From: Membranipora membranacea
Lineage: Eukaryota; Bryozoa; Gymnolaemata; Cheilostomatida; Membraniporidae
Direction of reading: 5' to 3'
Assembly: GCA_914767715.1 (NCBI GenBank)
Contig: OU612069.1
Coordinates: 21,137,387 to 21,201,386 of the forward strand
DNA length: 64,000 bases
Shown: piece after piece, positions 1 through 11,445 of the stretch
How the letters are laid out: every line of letters starts with the position of its first letter
Numbering within the stretch: position 1 is the first letter of the stretch
Made by a program: the position numbers and the translations under genes
The notes under the pieces: model-generated
Databases searched by the model: none
What the model was told of the DNA's origin: nothing
Seen by the model: only the letters and a program-made list of their open reading frames with translations

Positions 1-416
1 CCTACGGGTCAAGTTTTCTCCGATTTATTCTTAATTCTTCTTGATTTTCTAGGGAATTTTTCATTTCCAAAAAATGACTTCATCAGGGCAGGAGTGCCAA
101 AGGTTGAAATTGGTTGGCTTTTTTCAGTCCCATCCAGTGGAAAAGACAAATATAAAGCATCACATTTCAGTAGTAAGTATCTGTCGTGTAAGAGGAAAAA
201 CTCAGCACAAGTCTGAATTCCCCTTGGAAAAATCCCAATCGGGGATTGTGAGCTGATATTTAGACTGAGTCCCCAGTACTTTCAACTTTTCCTGTTCAGT
301 CCTATTATGTCATATTATCTTTGTAATTGAGCACAGGCCTCTCACTTGTTTCCTGGTAGTTATCTTCAATATTTTATGAATCACTTAGTTGGCAATGCTC
401 CCAAATGATAACGTTT

Positions 417-448
417 AACCAATGAACTAAACCTTTAGTTCATTGGTT
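417..448. repeat. Perfect 15 bp hairpin
   Basis: Arms AACCAATGAACTAAA and its reverse complement are separated by two bases. The identical hairpin is at 51970-52001. It may be a MITE remnant; no flanking duplication was recognised. Confidence 0.7.
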
Positions 449-597
449 TAACTTGGTTTATTAATTTGATTTGGCGACTTAAAGTCTATGGGAAATGGGG
501 AGTCCCCTAGCTGGAATTGTTTTATATGGGGAAACACCATGAAACAAATCGTTTTCAAGTTGTATTATATGATTTTATGCCAAAAGGGGGGAACTCA

Positions 598-690
598 CAC
601 TCTTTGTACTGTTTCCTGCTGGGATTTGAACCTGGGCCTCCCACATTACAGACTTTGATGCTACCTTGCACGGCAATATCTATTCATTAC
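598..690 (-). repeat. tRNA-like repeat (B-box bearing)
   Basis: On the minus strand a B-box-like GTTCAAATCCC follows a short tRNA-like segment. Related copies lie at 52136-52210 (minus) and 50146-50210 (plus), and in all three the same AT-rich flank of about 200 bp adjoins, so this is a dispersed repeat and not a functional tRNA gene. No complete cloverleaf can be folded by eye. Confidence 0.45.
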
Positions 691-859
691 AGGAGATCTT
701 GCCTGGTCATCTAAATACAAACTCATTTGATACAATGTCAATCCAATTATATAATATTGACTAGAACTGTAAAGGCTTATACTATAACCATACAATAGCA
801 ATGATGAATGTAATTTATTTAGCAGGCAGGGGTAATTACACAATAATGGTTGCTGGTTG

Positions 860-2151
860 GGTAATGATATATGGGTCAGTTTCGAACAATTCTAGAATCT
901 TTGCTGCTGTTGCCTTCAATCTTTGTTTTAACTCCTCTTCCACGAGTTGGTATCCCTTGCGTTTGATGTTGTGTTTCACTTCTATCCTTCTTCTAAATCC
1001 ATCATTGTGTGGTTTGTTTTTTACTTGCACTACTCTGCTTATATCTTCCCTTAACTCCATCACCTTTGCTTTCAGTCTCTTTTTTCATGGTGGTTCTTCT
1101 TTCTTTTCATTCCAGTTCTTTGCCAACTTCTTTGTGGCAATTGCTGCACTAGCATAAAATGTATCATTCAATTCAGTAATGTTTATCAATTGGGACATGT
1201 TCTATCACCTCATTGATCTTGCTTAGTTCTTACACTATCTTCCTTCTGTCTATATGCCTGATGATACAGACTTGCCAACCTAATTTTTCCAAAATGAGTA
1301 CAAAAATTTGCGAAATGCTTAAAAATGAGTACAAAACTCCAGGGTGCCTCAAATGACCAGAAAACGCCCCAAAAAAATTTTTAGTCTATTATTTAACCAT
1401 GACAACCAAGTAAACACTTAAGATAAAAGATGCGTTTTTGATTGCCTAATTAGATGAACAGGCCTTTGGAAAACCATAAATGAGTACAACTAGCGTTTTG
1501 CGTTTAAAACTCAATTAGTGTCAAATAAGCGTTTACAAACGCTTTATGCGTACAGGTTGGCAAGTATGGATGATAGTCAACTTTTCTTTACCCATCTGCA
1601 GCCTTCCTCTCTGTATCTTGGTTTCCTCAACTAATTCCCTTTTCTCATCTGATAATCTGCTCTCTGTCATGATGTCTTCTTGTCTCACTGAATGGTCATA
1701 TTCTCTTCCACGACCTTGGTAAATGTGTTCTAGTACACTTGGTGGGATCACTTCAACAGTTGTCTGTCCTTCTTCCATTGCCGGTGCTCCCTGATCTTCA
1801 GTCTCTCTTATCCTGATCTCATCCGATTCCTCTTTTGTAAGCCATTCCTTTCTGATAATCGTCCTTGCCTGCATCGCTAGTGTGTTTTCCGTGAGTTCAA
1901 ACCCCCCTCGCTCTTGCCATGTATCCTCTCCTCATTGGCTCACTAGAATAGTAGCACTCCATAATTTTGATGTTATCTTCCCTAGTATAGCTCATTCGCT
2001 GAGTTGCTGGTCTTACTTCGCCAGTAGTAGAATGACGACCGACTCCTGCCTGGTTCACCACAGGTAGCCTGCCGGGCGAGACAGATCGAGCATTGCTCTC
2101 CCTCTCATTCACGCCGTTACTCTGTATTGTACTCATTGTTGTATTCATCAC
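860..2151 (-). pseudogene. LINE-type ORF, 5' (N-terminal) fragment, broken
   Basis: Minus-strand reading frames join, through frameshifts, into the N-terminal part of a retrotransposon protein. It starts at 2151, has a helix-rich Myb-like stretch around YTREDNIKIMECYYSSEP, a second stretch with ARTIIRKEWLTKEE, then a charged linker. The last stretch, KGYQLVEEELKQRL, ends near 890 where unrelated repeat DNA begins. From memory of the family, such regions precede the reverse transcriptase in LINEs common in cnidarians and other marine invertebrates; the transcriptase itself is missing. The frame is shifted near 1904 and interrupted by a 302 bp MITE at 1267-1568. Copy 2 (52760-53744) has the same frameshift but lacks the MITE. 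Confidence 0.6.
1267..1568. mobile_element. hAT-like MITE, 302 bp
   Basis: The termini are inverted repeats (CAGACTTGCCAACCT at the left, a near-match complement at the right). The 7-base sequence GATGATA flanks both ends (1260-1266 and 1569-1575). Copy 2 has the uninterrupted site with one GATGATA near 53161, which proves insertion here. It carries no coding capacity. A CAG start and a 7-8 bp duplication suggest the hAT superfamily; the assignment is inference. Confidence 0.8.
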
Positions 2152-2400
2152 GAGATATGAGTTTGTTTTCTGTCAGGGTTGGTTCCGTTATCCGTTTTTT
2201 GTCGGGGCTGGCTCCCTTAGCTGATGATTGAAGAATCTGTCCCACTCAGCAGTAGGGATTTTCTGTCAGGATTTTCTCCCTTAGGTCCAGCGAAGCGTCG
2301 GGCACCAAGCCGATATTAGTGGATCCCGGTTAAGGCCAATCCACTACTGGCGCTATACTATTATTATTATTATTATTATTTTTATCATTATTTTTATTTA
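2152..2400 (-). repeat. LINE 5' leader region ending in ATT microsatellite
   Basis: This lies directly upstream (minus strand) of the LINE fragment start, is nearly identical in copy 2 (53745-54010), and has no open frame. Its outer end is a TTA/ATT simple repeat at about 2350-2400 that differs in length between the copies, as expected for a microsatellite. Confidence 0.5.
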
Positions 2401-3372
2401 TTTTTTTATTATTATGATATTATGAGACTGTCCTCACAATTATTTGATTTCAGAATTCGGTTTAGATTTATTTTGTCATATATGTTATGTGTACATCATC
2501 CAGGTTCTATGCAGGAAGTTAAGAGAGGTGAATTGCAACAGTGTGTTAGGGTTAAGTATTACCATGTTCTTTATTATATTCAATTTTGTCTTCAGATGAT
2601 ATGGATCTTTCAGAAAAATAAAGGCGCTCCTCAAAACAGTATTATCAGCTTACATCAGCTTACTTCCAAAAACAACTGAGACAGTCTCATTCCCTTCTCA
2701 CACCATTACTATGACCAATCTAATTCACCATAAAGATCCATTACTCAGATTAAAACCACTTAGATAATAAATCAAGGCAAAGTGGGATCAGTATTTTCCT
2801 ACTCCCAGCTAGGGCCTACACCCTTGAGACATATGGATTATTCAAAGTACGCTGTTCTTACATATAAAGCAGCCAGTGGTCATATCTTTGGTGAGGTCAT
2901 CTGATTTATATGTTACAATCCAACCTTTTGCCAGGTTGTAATATCAACAACCTGTAACCCCGAATGTGTGACATGTCTGTAACTGGAGGTTATCGGGATA
3001 ACTAATACAATTTAAATTGATGTAATTTACAACTCGCATGAAGAAGTGCTAGGAATATGGCTAATGTGAATATAATAATGTCATTCAAACAAAGTTATAC
3101 TGTATTAACAAAATAGAATGGGAGTTAGGCTCTCTGCGGTGCACTTGGTGACTGCCTTGTTCAGCGTCCATAATATACATCAACAATAGATTAATCGTTA
3201 TTTTAATATTTTCGGTTGATTGATTTAATTTATTTACTTTGCTGCCAAATTTGTAACAGGTGGTACAGATCATATGAAGCATCCATTACAAATTAATAAA
3301 AATAAAAAATACTTTCATAAAAAGAGATTGGCAAAAACGACTTGCTACAATAATGAAACAGAGAGGATCTTT
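2401..3372. other. Non-coding spacer, no gene recognised
   Basis: AT-rich sequence conserved with copy 2 only because of the recent duplication. The short open frames here have no coding signature or splice context. The direct/inverted motif near 2920-2945 (CCAACCTTTTGCCAGGTTG) is a small imperfect hairpin. Confidence 0.6.
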
Positions 3373-3622
3373 CTAGGCCATATATTTACTAAACAAGCTG
3401 TTTTTTGTCACACAATAGTTTGTGTAAAATAGTGGGATGTCTTTGAGCCTACTAGAGTGGCGGCCTGTGCTAGACATGCGCTTCCGCAGATGTTTGTGTA
3501 GTCTATGCTCACTATCAGCCGCAACGCGTGCTACAAAGTTTTGGTACAAAAGTTCAAGTGATGGTATTCCAGATGCAGTTAGCCTATTATCATATGGTGT
3601 GTCCGGGTAAAAAACTCTCTAA
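3373..3622 (-). pseudogene. LINE ORF2 C-terminal relic
   Basis: A minus-strand frame ending at TAG 3373-3375 reads YDNRLTASGIPSLELLYQNF followed by a basic segment with DSEHRLHKHL. The pattern of leucine-rich 'LP-L' then 'F' and 'H-L' residues recalls the C-terminal end of CR1/L2-like LINE polymerases. This is from memory of the family and only moderately specific. Copy 2 has the same relic at 54978-55226. It is a truncated fragment with no start. Confidence 0.45.
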
Positions 3623-3936
3623 CACTGCCTCTTGATAGATTATAACCTATTTTTGTTGGTATCTGATAGATAACTGAACCATGCAGGAGCGGCATAGCAC
3701 AATAAAGATCTAATATTAGCGAGGTAGAATCTTATGAGACTAGGTTCATCAACTCCAAATACTTGCGTATTTTAACTACAAACATGTAGATTAGAGATGA
3801 TTTTACGTCACGTGTGAAAAAACATATTCACAAAAAGGGTAGAAAGAATTGGCTTCCTATATCATGAAAAGGTCTTTTGACATTTACTTGACTTCTGGGC
3901 CTACAATATTTAAATTTTCGGTTCTTGAAACTGTAG

Positions 3937-6900
3937 GAGAGAGAACTGGAAGATAAAATCACTAGTTTCCAGCAGTCTTATATGAAGAACGGTATACGAG
4001 GGTTCGGGGCGCAGCATTCTCACCTCATAGAGCTGGCTGAAGTATATGAGAGACGATTTACTGAAAGCAATGATTGGAGAGATGCTCTCAAGGTCAGATT
4101 TATAAAAAACTCCACCTAAAATGTTACCACAAAAATGCAGCTTAAAAGCTCTTAACAAATATTCGAAACAGTTTAATGGATGAGGAAAAACTTTTTAGCT
4201 CCATTTTCATTATTCTACACGATGATTGCAGCGAACTATGATTTTGGACTAATTATCAGTTTTGTTATTTTAAGGCATTTTCACTCTACAATTCAGCAGC
4301 AGCAGAAGCACCTAATGATGATTGGAAAACCCAGGCTTGGAATCCAGTCAGCAACTTTCTCAGCACTCGCAATAAGAGCACCGAGGAAAAATTCTATCAA
4401 GATGTGGATGAGTTGAGAGACAAACTTTCTTCAATGAGAGATAAAGTCAAGGAACTGACTTATCGTAGCAAGCAACAGAAGACAAAAAGCGATTGCCATC
4501 AAAGCATCAAAGAAGCAGCTTTAAAATCAAACGATCTGATGGTGGACTTTGCGAGAAGTGTGATCCAGAAGGCCATTGACACTATGGTAGACGGACCTCC
4601 CTGTGGCCTTGCAGTAGTTGGTATCGGTTCTCTTGGCAGAGGGGAAGCCACTCCCTACTCAGATGTGGAGTATATGTTCCTCATAGAGAATTCAACGCAT
4701 GAACAGTACTTTGAACGCCTCGCTGTAATGACATATTTCTTCTTTGGTTCCCTCCAAGAAACGAAGCTGAGTTCTTTAGATATTGACGAGTTGAAAGGTT
4801 GGTTCGTTGATGGCAGAATGAGAGGTTGTCAGATTGATGGTATTACAGATACTTCAGGGAATGTTCCAACAGGAAACAAGACCAGGCCAAATGTTTTTCT
4901 ATCAACAAGCTCCAAATTGTTGAAGGTATACAAAGAAATACTACATCAACCATCTGAGGATGCCTCAAGAGGTGACCTCACGGCAATGCTGTCATTCACA
5001 AAGCTCATATTCTCCGATAGAAATGGAGAGAGATTGCTTCAAGAGTTTGTTGCTGGCAAACGACAGGTAGATGGAGATATGCCCCAGATAAGGATGGATG
5101 CTAACATTAAAATGTTGGCTAGCGATCTGGCTAAGTATGAGTTTTCTCCTGACTTCGATGAGTACATCACCGGGTTCTCTATGAATATCAAAACTCTCGT
5201 CTATAGATTTCCATCCCTTTTAGTCACAGATCTGTCAATAATTCTAAATAACTCAGCAAATGACTCATGGGAAACAATAGAAAGATGGTCAGGTGACTCC
5301 TTCAAGAAATATCTGAAAATTTTACTGGCAAATGCGTGTTTGTATAGACTCTTGTGCTATATGCATACGGACTCATGCAAAGGGGATTTCGATGTGATTA
5401 GAAATAAACAAATCCAAGCAGACATCACTGATTGCAACTCCATCCCACATCTGGTATTCAGTCCTGCGGAAATTTGGTGTATGACAACCGAAGAGTTCTA
5501 CTGTATATGTGAAAACATATTATTGCTCCAAGAAAACATTATTTCAATGACTGAATGTAAAACTGCTTCACAAATAGAAGAGATCATGCAGAGAGAAATT
5601 ACTGGAGGACTTCAGAGGCTGTTAGCCAACTTCTACACATGTAACTGGTCGTATGTAGTGAGAGAAGCTAGAGACTATGAGTTTTATAGTCTTGATTCTA
5701 ACATAGTATACGCTGGTGCAAGATCCTGTCTTCAAATGAGAGAATATGCAAAAGCTTTACCACTGTTCACTTTACTCAAAAAGAGGAGTCGGCATGATAC
5801 ATGCAAGCCCGTGTTTGAAATGGAGATCTACCGCGGACAGGCTCGGTGTTACGAAGGCATGGATCTATTTGAAGAAGCGGAAACTACTTATAAGAAGGCT
5901 GAGGGCTTTTCTAACCGGGTAGATTGCTTAGGTAAAGAGAAAGCTTTGGTCAAACTGGAACTGGCCAGCCTTCAGGCAAGACTATATGAGGATCGAGAAA
6001 AGGCACTCGCAATGCTTTTTGAGGCACTCAAATACCTCCTGATACACGGAGCAACAGGAGGAAAGGCAGGATGTGATGAACTGCTCATCGAGTATGAAAA
6101 GTGTGGATATTATGATCGACCCCTCTTTCTCAGCAACCCGACAAGAGAGATAGCCCACTGCGCTTATGAGATAGGAAAGATTTTCGATATCTCCGGAAAA
6201 ACAATGTTAGCACGTGCATATTACAGAAGGGCTCACTTTCTTGGTTTGAGAATGGTGATAGACAATGATGCTGACTGTCTAACTAAAGTGAGTCTCTTAC
6301 ATGACATGGGCCAAAAGTTTAATCTGCCACAATATCTGCAGCAGGCACTCGTAGTTATCAAACAGTCATCCCTGATAGATGAGAAGGCAAAACAGATGGA
6401 ATGCGAAATTCACCTCAGTGAAGCAGTCTGTTATGCCAAAGCCGAGGTGGGAAAAGCCCTCTCTCAGCTACGTGAAGGTTTGATGACGGATGAAATACAC
6501 ATGGGTGATGCAAATAGACAGATTGTTCATGACCCAGAAAGTTGGCTCAGTCAAACCAAGAGAAAACTGAATGACGTTTACCCTGACCAACAACATTATA
6601 ACTATGGGAAACTTTACAAAGCAATGGGGGATATAGCTAAAAGAGGGAAAGACAGCAGTGATACAGCCCATAGTCACTATGCAAAGGCTAAGGATGTTTT
6701 CAATAAGCTGGACTTTAAAATCAAAGCAGCGGCTGTCTACAGAGCGGATGGGGCTTTGTATTACAAAGAGAAGAACATGGAAGAAGCAGATGATGCATAT
6801 GAACAGGCTCAATCATATCTAAAGGACTCTATAATAGATCAAGCATCAAAATCAGAATATGCAGAGGTTCTCTCTGAGAGAAGTGAGGTTCTTGCTGCTA

Positions 6901-9900
6901 TTGGGTCTTTAGAGGAGAGTGAGACTTTGAAGTACGAAGCAGATGAGATACACAAAGAAACAGAAGCAATGAGACAGAAGTTGAAATCAGCTGTGGATGC
7001 ACACTGCAAAAGTGGTAAGGTGATTTTTTTGCGCTCATAGATTTAATCCACAGCAAAGTATTTATAGATAAAATTGACTTTCAAATATTAACATCACCAT
7101 ATGCTGGCAGTTTATTAAATGTATGTAGAGAATAATGACTTACATATTACCATTTTTATACCACTCCCTGAGCTAAATATTCCAGACATGAACTCATAAT
7201 ATTACATTTGCAATTTGGGTATTTACCTCACTTTTTTACACCACAAACCAACATTATTGTCTGTGGAACTATCTATCATTATTAAAGTATGAAGCTGCCT
7301 GGAAAAAATACTAATGTGATCAACATGACTATAACCCTACAACAGACTGAACATTTCATTCAAGTTTGAGTTTTGATTTAAATTTCTTCTTATGCCAAAT
7401 TGCCAAAGTTATAATCTACTTGTAATAAAAAACCTATTTTGTTAAAGAAAATCAGCACCTTTTAACATCATAATTGTTATAAATTTAATGGAACCAATCT
7501 ATTATGATTCTTGGCTGTTCATACTATTTAATTTTATAAATTACTCACCAGCTTGATTTTAGTGCTATACCAAATTTATTACAGCTACAGATGGGGCAGC
7601 ATATTTTGATGAGAAAGATTTAGAGAGAGCAGAAGCTTTATACAAACAGGCACAATCAGATCTTAAGGATTGTTTTGCAAAACCAAAACCAGGTGATTTC
7701 TTGCCCTCTGGATGGTAAAATTTGTATAAAAAACGGCCTTTTAATGGGAGTTGTCCATTGTCGGGAAATGATGTTACAACTCCTACAAATCCTTTGAAAA
7801 TGATCATTTTCAATTATCAGTAGCAGGATGCGTGTGGCACAGGCCTTCTGTAGTTGACGCTTGTCCGGTGGTTGTGTGACCCTTTCAATTGATAAAGTAA
7901 AGTGATTTGAGTAAATTTCGTGGTATGAACATTAAACCACCCTGTCTTTTTCAATATTTTCATAGCTGCAGGCTGTTAGAATACAACATAGGCAGACAGT
8001 AAATTTGCTTTATCTTTAGAAGTATCTGATAATAAAAATAATATCATAATTAACTCAAATCAATCAGTTTATATCAGAGTATCATGTTAGCAGTTGAAGT
8101 ATTGAGACCAAACACAAACACAAGTGGAAGCTGCACTGAAAAAACTACGTTGAATAAATAATCCCCTTAACATGGTATTAGAAATAGACATTACATTCAC
8201 TATTCTGTTATGGTACATAATGATTCTAAAAATGATTAGATTGAATAATAATTAATTAAGCATATTTCATGGATTATTCCATACCAGTATGATTAATTAT
8301 GATATATTTATTCATATCATTATTGTAGATTCTGCTCATTTCCCAGGTCAGTTTAGTGTTACTTTTACACTTAATTCATTACAGCTACAGAGAACCTGGA
8401 GACCATCCCAACCACATCTGCTACTGAACCACCCGATATACTAGAGCTTATCAAATATGAGGAGACAGCACGCCAGTGTCGGGGTGTGAGCTGGACAGAG
8501 GAAGATAATATACTCTGCTCTACATACGATGGAGTAGAAGTGAGATCTGGTGCTGACCTGAAGCTGATAAAGAAGATAAACATCACTGGTGCTGTCTGGT
8601 CAGCTTACTCTGTAGGAGATAAACTAATCACTAAGGTGGCACATAAGGGTAAATACAGCACTTACATCGGTACAGAGAGTAATCCTCAGCACACTCTGCT
8701 TTATCAGTATTTTCCAAATTACCCCACTCTGCTTTATCAGTATAATACAGGTATCAGTCAGCATCAGTACCCATCAGTACTCGGAGCTAATTACCTCTCT
8801 GTATCAGACAGTAGAATAGCAGATATAGACGTAGAGAGTAAACAGCTGATGATCTACACCATCACAGGAGATCATCTGTATAACATCGACCTCAGTGATA
8901 TGTATGAGCCTATAGGATTACACATTCTACCAGATGAGGACAGTGTGCTCGTGTCTGACTGGAGAGGAGGAGAGGTGAGGAAGTGCAAGCTACAGCCTGG
9001 TAAACATGAGCCTGTGTGGTGTACATGTCTGAGGAATCCTAGTGGTATAACATCAGATCAGTCTGGTCTCATCTATGTGCTGTCTAATACTGAGAAGGAG
9101 ATATACCAGATCTCACCACAAGGTAAGTGATGTACTATATATATATATATATATATTTACAATACCACAAGTGTGAAAAATGTGGAGACCAAGAATAATT
9201 ATGTATATAAATGATATATGTATGATATATCATATCATATCATATCATATATATTTTTACAACCCCACAAGTGTGTAATATGTGGAGACTAAATACAATT
9301 ATTTATATAACATTGAGTGTTTAATGGCATTTTTGGAATTTTAGACAATGATAAGATTATTAGATAGGACTGTGCCTTTTAAATATCCCTTGTATTTTAT
9401 ATCGTATTTGAAATTATATCACCAACATGAACCTTGAATGTATATGCTGAATTCAAATTCAAGCTGAAATATTTGACATGTTATATTGACATACATGATG
9501 TGTGCTTGTTAGTTGCTTTAGGATGCCCCCATATATAGGGCATCTTGCGAATTATGATACATTTATTATGTTGATGAGTTAAAAAAATCAATTTACCCGA
9601 CAGGTAACCTGATCAGAAAACTCACATATACAGCACTCAGTGATTGTGATAATTTGTGTTATGTGAGTGTAAAAGGAGACAAGATGGCTGTGTGTGGAGG
9701 ACGTGGAGCTGCTTTATTCAAACTCACTACAGTAAGACGATTTCATGATTTTGTTATTCATCAACACAAATGAGTATTTTAGTTTATTATCGATATTTAT
9801 AGATATTTTTCACAAAACACCAAATATGCTGTCAGGTCAAATTGATGTAATGATGACTGATGAGTCAATCAAAAAACATGCTGTACTGAATTACTTTGAT

Positions 9901-9956
9901 ATACATAATATAAGTTAAATAATTTTTTGTAGACAAGTGAAGATGAAGACATGTGA
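3937..9956 (+). CDS. Nucleotidyltransferase-TPR-propeller protein, copy 1
   Basis: Six exons join in phase: 3937-4092, 4275-7014, 7585-7692, 8385-9122, 9604-9731 and 9933-9956 (stop TGA), giving 1297 residues from the first visible exon. The true 5' end may be further upstream or at ATG 3982. The large exon has the polymerase-beta-type signature GSLGRGEATPYSDVEYMF (4626-4679), with G-S and the D-x-E metal-binding pair, as in DUF294/GlnD-like nucleotidyltransferases. Long helical TPR-like repeats follow (roughly 5680-7014), and exon 7585 adds one more. Exons 8385-9731 encode repeated 'VSD...GEVRKCKLQPG' blades typical of NHL-like propellers. Donors GTAAGG and GTAAGT and acceptors ending ACAG are good; 4093 and 4274 are weaker. 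Substrate unknown; a cytosolic sensor/effector role is inference from architecture only. Confidence 0.82.
7015..7584 (+). other. Intron with 223 bp copy-specific segment
   Basis: This is the intron between the TPR exon and the small extra TPR exon. About 223 bases near 7075-7305 have no counterpart in copy 2. No terminal inverted repeats or target duplication were seen, so it could be a deletion in copy 2. Confidence 0.6.
7693..8384 (+). other. Intron between TPR tail exon and propeller exon
   Basis: AT-rich and almost identical to 59074-59765 in copy 2. No open frame or element was recognised. The near-identity of this intron contrasts with the strongly diverged exon immediately downstream. 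Confidence 0.7.
9132..9260. repeat. AT-rich microsatellites in intron
   Basis: A TA run at about 9138-9158 is followed by ATATC/ATCAT pentamers at about 9225-9255, just after the propeller donor site. Unit numbers differ in copy 2 (60433-60550). Confidence 0.8.
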
Positions 9957-11241
9957 AGGTCCTTCACTCATTAATACATATTCAACTGCTTTTTATGGAC
10001 AGCAAAGAAAGGACTTTGGTTACATGACTCAGATAGCTAACACATTGTTAACCTGCCAATAATATTATTATACTTTTATTTTAATTATATTAATAAAATA
10101 TAATCTTATTGTTTATGCTGCTTTGCTAAATTGTGACGTCAAAGTTTTATTGATGAACAATATTTTGTCTTCATTGCCAACTGCACTCAACCTAGAAAGA
10201 TGATTATTACCATACATCTATTTATTACTGGCATTTTCAGAGGAAAAGATTTGGATTTATCCCCTCACAAAACAAGGTAAGATAACTCAAGTGCCCCTAA
10301 TATTTATCTGACTTGACTGAGTTGAAAAACTCTCGTTAAACCAAACATCCCCAACATGTTGTTCAGATAATGTCATCCATTTGAGGCTTAGTTAGTTAGT
10401 GTTAGTTAAATCTTTATTTGAGATTAAACAAGGAAAAATAAAAATTGCCTATATTTGCAGGCATAATGTTGGAGCAAGTTAGTTTTACTGTTTGCAAGCA
10501 TATTATTATAAATGACCATTTAACATGCGGTATTAAAATAAAATAAAAATTATAAAAATTTAGCTAAATGACTGGTGTGGAATATTACAGATGGTCAATT
10601 GGACAGTTATGAGTAGTGATGAGGTTGGGTTGGGTTCTTGCGAGTGCACGGCTTTGTATTTTAATGTAATATACGTTGACAGCAATGAACTGTTGACAGG
10701 GTCACAGGACTAACTGAAGATGGATGGCGGGCTTAGTTAATTTTATGGTAGAGAATTATGAAGCTCCTCCTAATGTTAATGTGTGTGGTAGAAATAGTAA
10801 TATTGAGCAGTGAAATTGTTGCTTGTATATATTTTTAATTTGAAAACTTTTATTACAATCACCTCATTGGTCAATGAAAAATAGCTATAATAAAACCGAA
10901 AGGAGATTGTAGTCAAATGTATCCTAGGGTAAACATAGGTGTGAATGCTGGAGAATATAACATTCTATCACCAAAATTTCAAAAGTCATCTGGAAACAAG
11001 AAGGAACATTAGAAATGGACTTCTTGGTAGAAAGAAACATCAAGTATTTGAGTAATGTATTTCCTAACTTTGGGAGTTGTTTCCCTAATCTTCATCTTGT
11101 AACAAATCTCACAAGGCAGTCGAAGGCCAAACAACAGCGATTTTTACATACTTGTATCCAATCATTCTGCTTGCAGGATAGCCTTGTGACATAGAACGTA
11201 TGCCTCAACAGTTCGCACATGCGCAGACTGGTATCCAATGG
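9957..11241. other. Intergenic spacer downstream of the nucleotidyltransferase gene
   Basis: Largely AT-rich and conserved with copy 2 at 61258-62480. A 29-codon open stretch at about 10726-10815 (starting ATGGCGGGC) is present in both copies, but it has no convincing family or splice context and is not called a gene. About 75 bp near 11161-11235, between two GTATCCAAT direct repeats, is present only here, probably lost from copy 2 by slippage between the repeats. Confidence 0.55.
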
Positions 11242-11252
11242 CTGCACAGGCC
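11242..11252. repeat. Target-site duplication, left
   Basis: CTGCACAGGCC is repeated exactly at 25836-25846 and occurs once at the empty site in copy 2 (about 62471-62481). Because G/C bases at the element ends are ambiguous, the duplication could be 9-12 bp. Confidence 0.88.
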
Positions 11253-11254
11253 GG

Positions 11255-11445
11255 GTTCACTAAAATGCGGAAATCCGTGATCACGCAAATTCACGTGCGT
11301 GTTGCGGGAATTAGTGCGTATTTCCGCATTTTAGTCAATCCTGTGTGGGATTGACTAAAATGCGGAAATCACCTTGTGACCTACTTGTGACCTTGAAAAG
11401 TAGTTTTCCGCATTTTAGTCAAAATTGACTTAAATGCGGAAATTT
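11255..11445. repeat. Subterminal array of ACTAAAATGCGGAAAT motifs, left end
   Basis: The 16-base motif occurs five times in alternating orientation near 11259, 11320, 11350, 11405 and 11425, making two consecutive hairpins. The mirror array lies at about 25625-25825, and shorter sets flank the centre (18472-18660). Such arrays are plausible transposase-binding sites or cruciform-forming ends. Confidence 0.8.

Noticed and set aside
74-256. 60-codon frame at 74 identical to that at 51627
   Set aside because: Identity is explained by the segmental duplication. A second overlapping frame is equally open and neither has a recognised start context.
417-448. Rho-independent terminator-like hairpin
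   Set aside because: The genome is eukaryotic, and the hairpin is better explained as a small palindromic repeat.
6468-6812. 114-codon minus-strand frame within the TPR exon
   Set aside because: Shadow of the plus-strand coding sequence; hydrophobic composition arises from the opposite strand of charged TPR codons.
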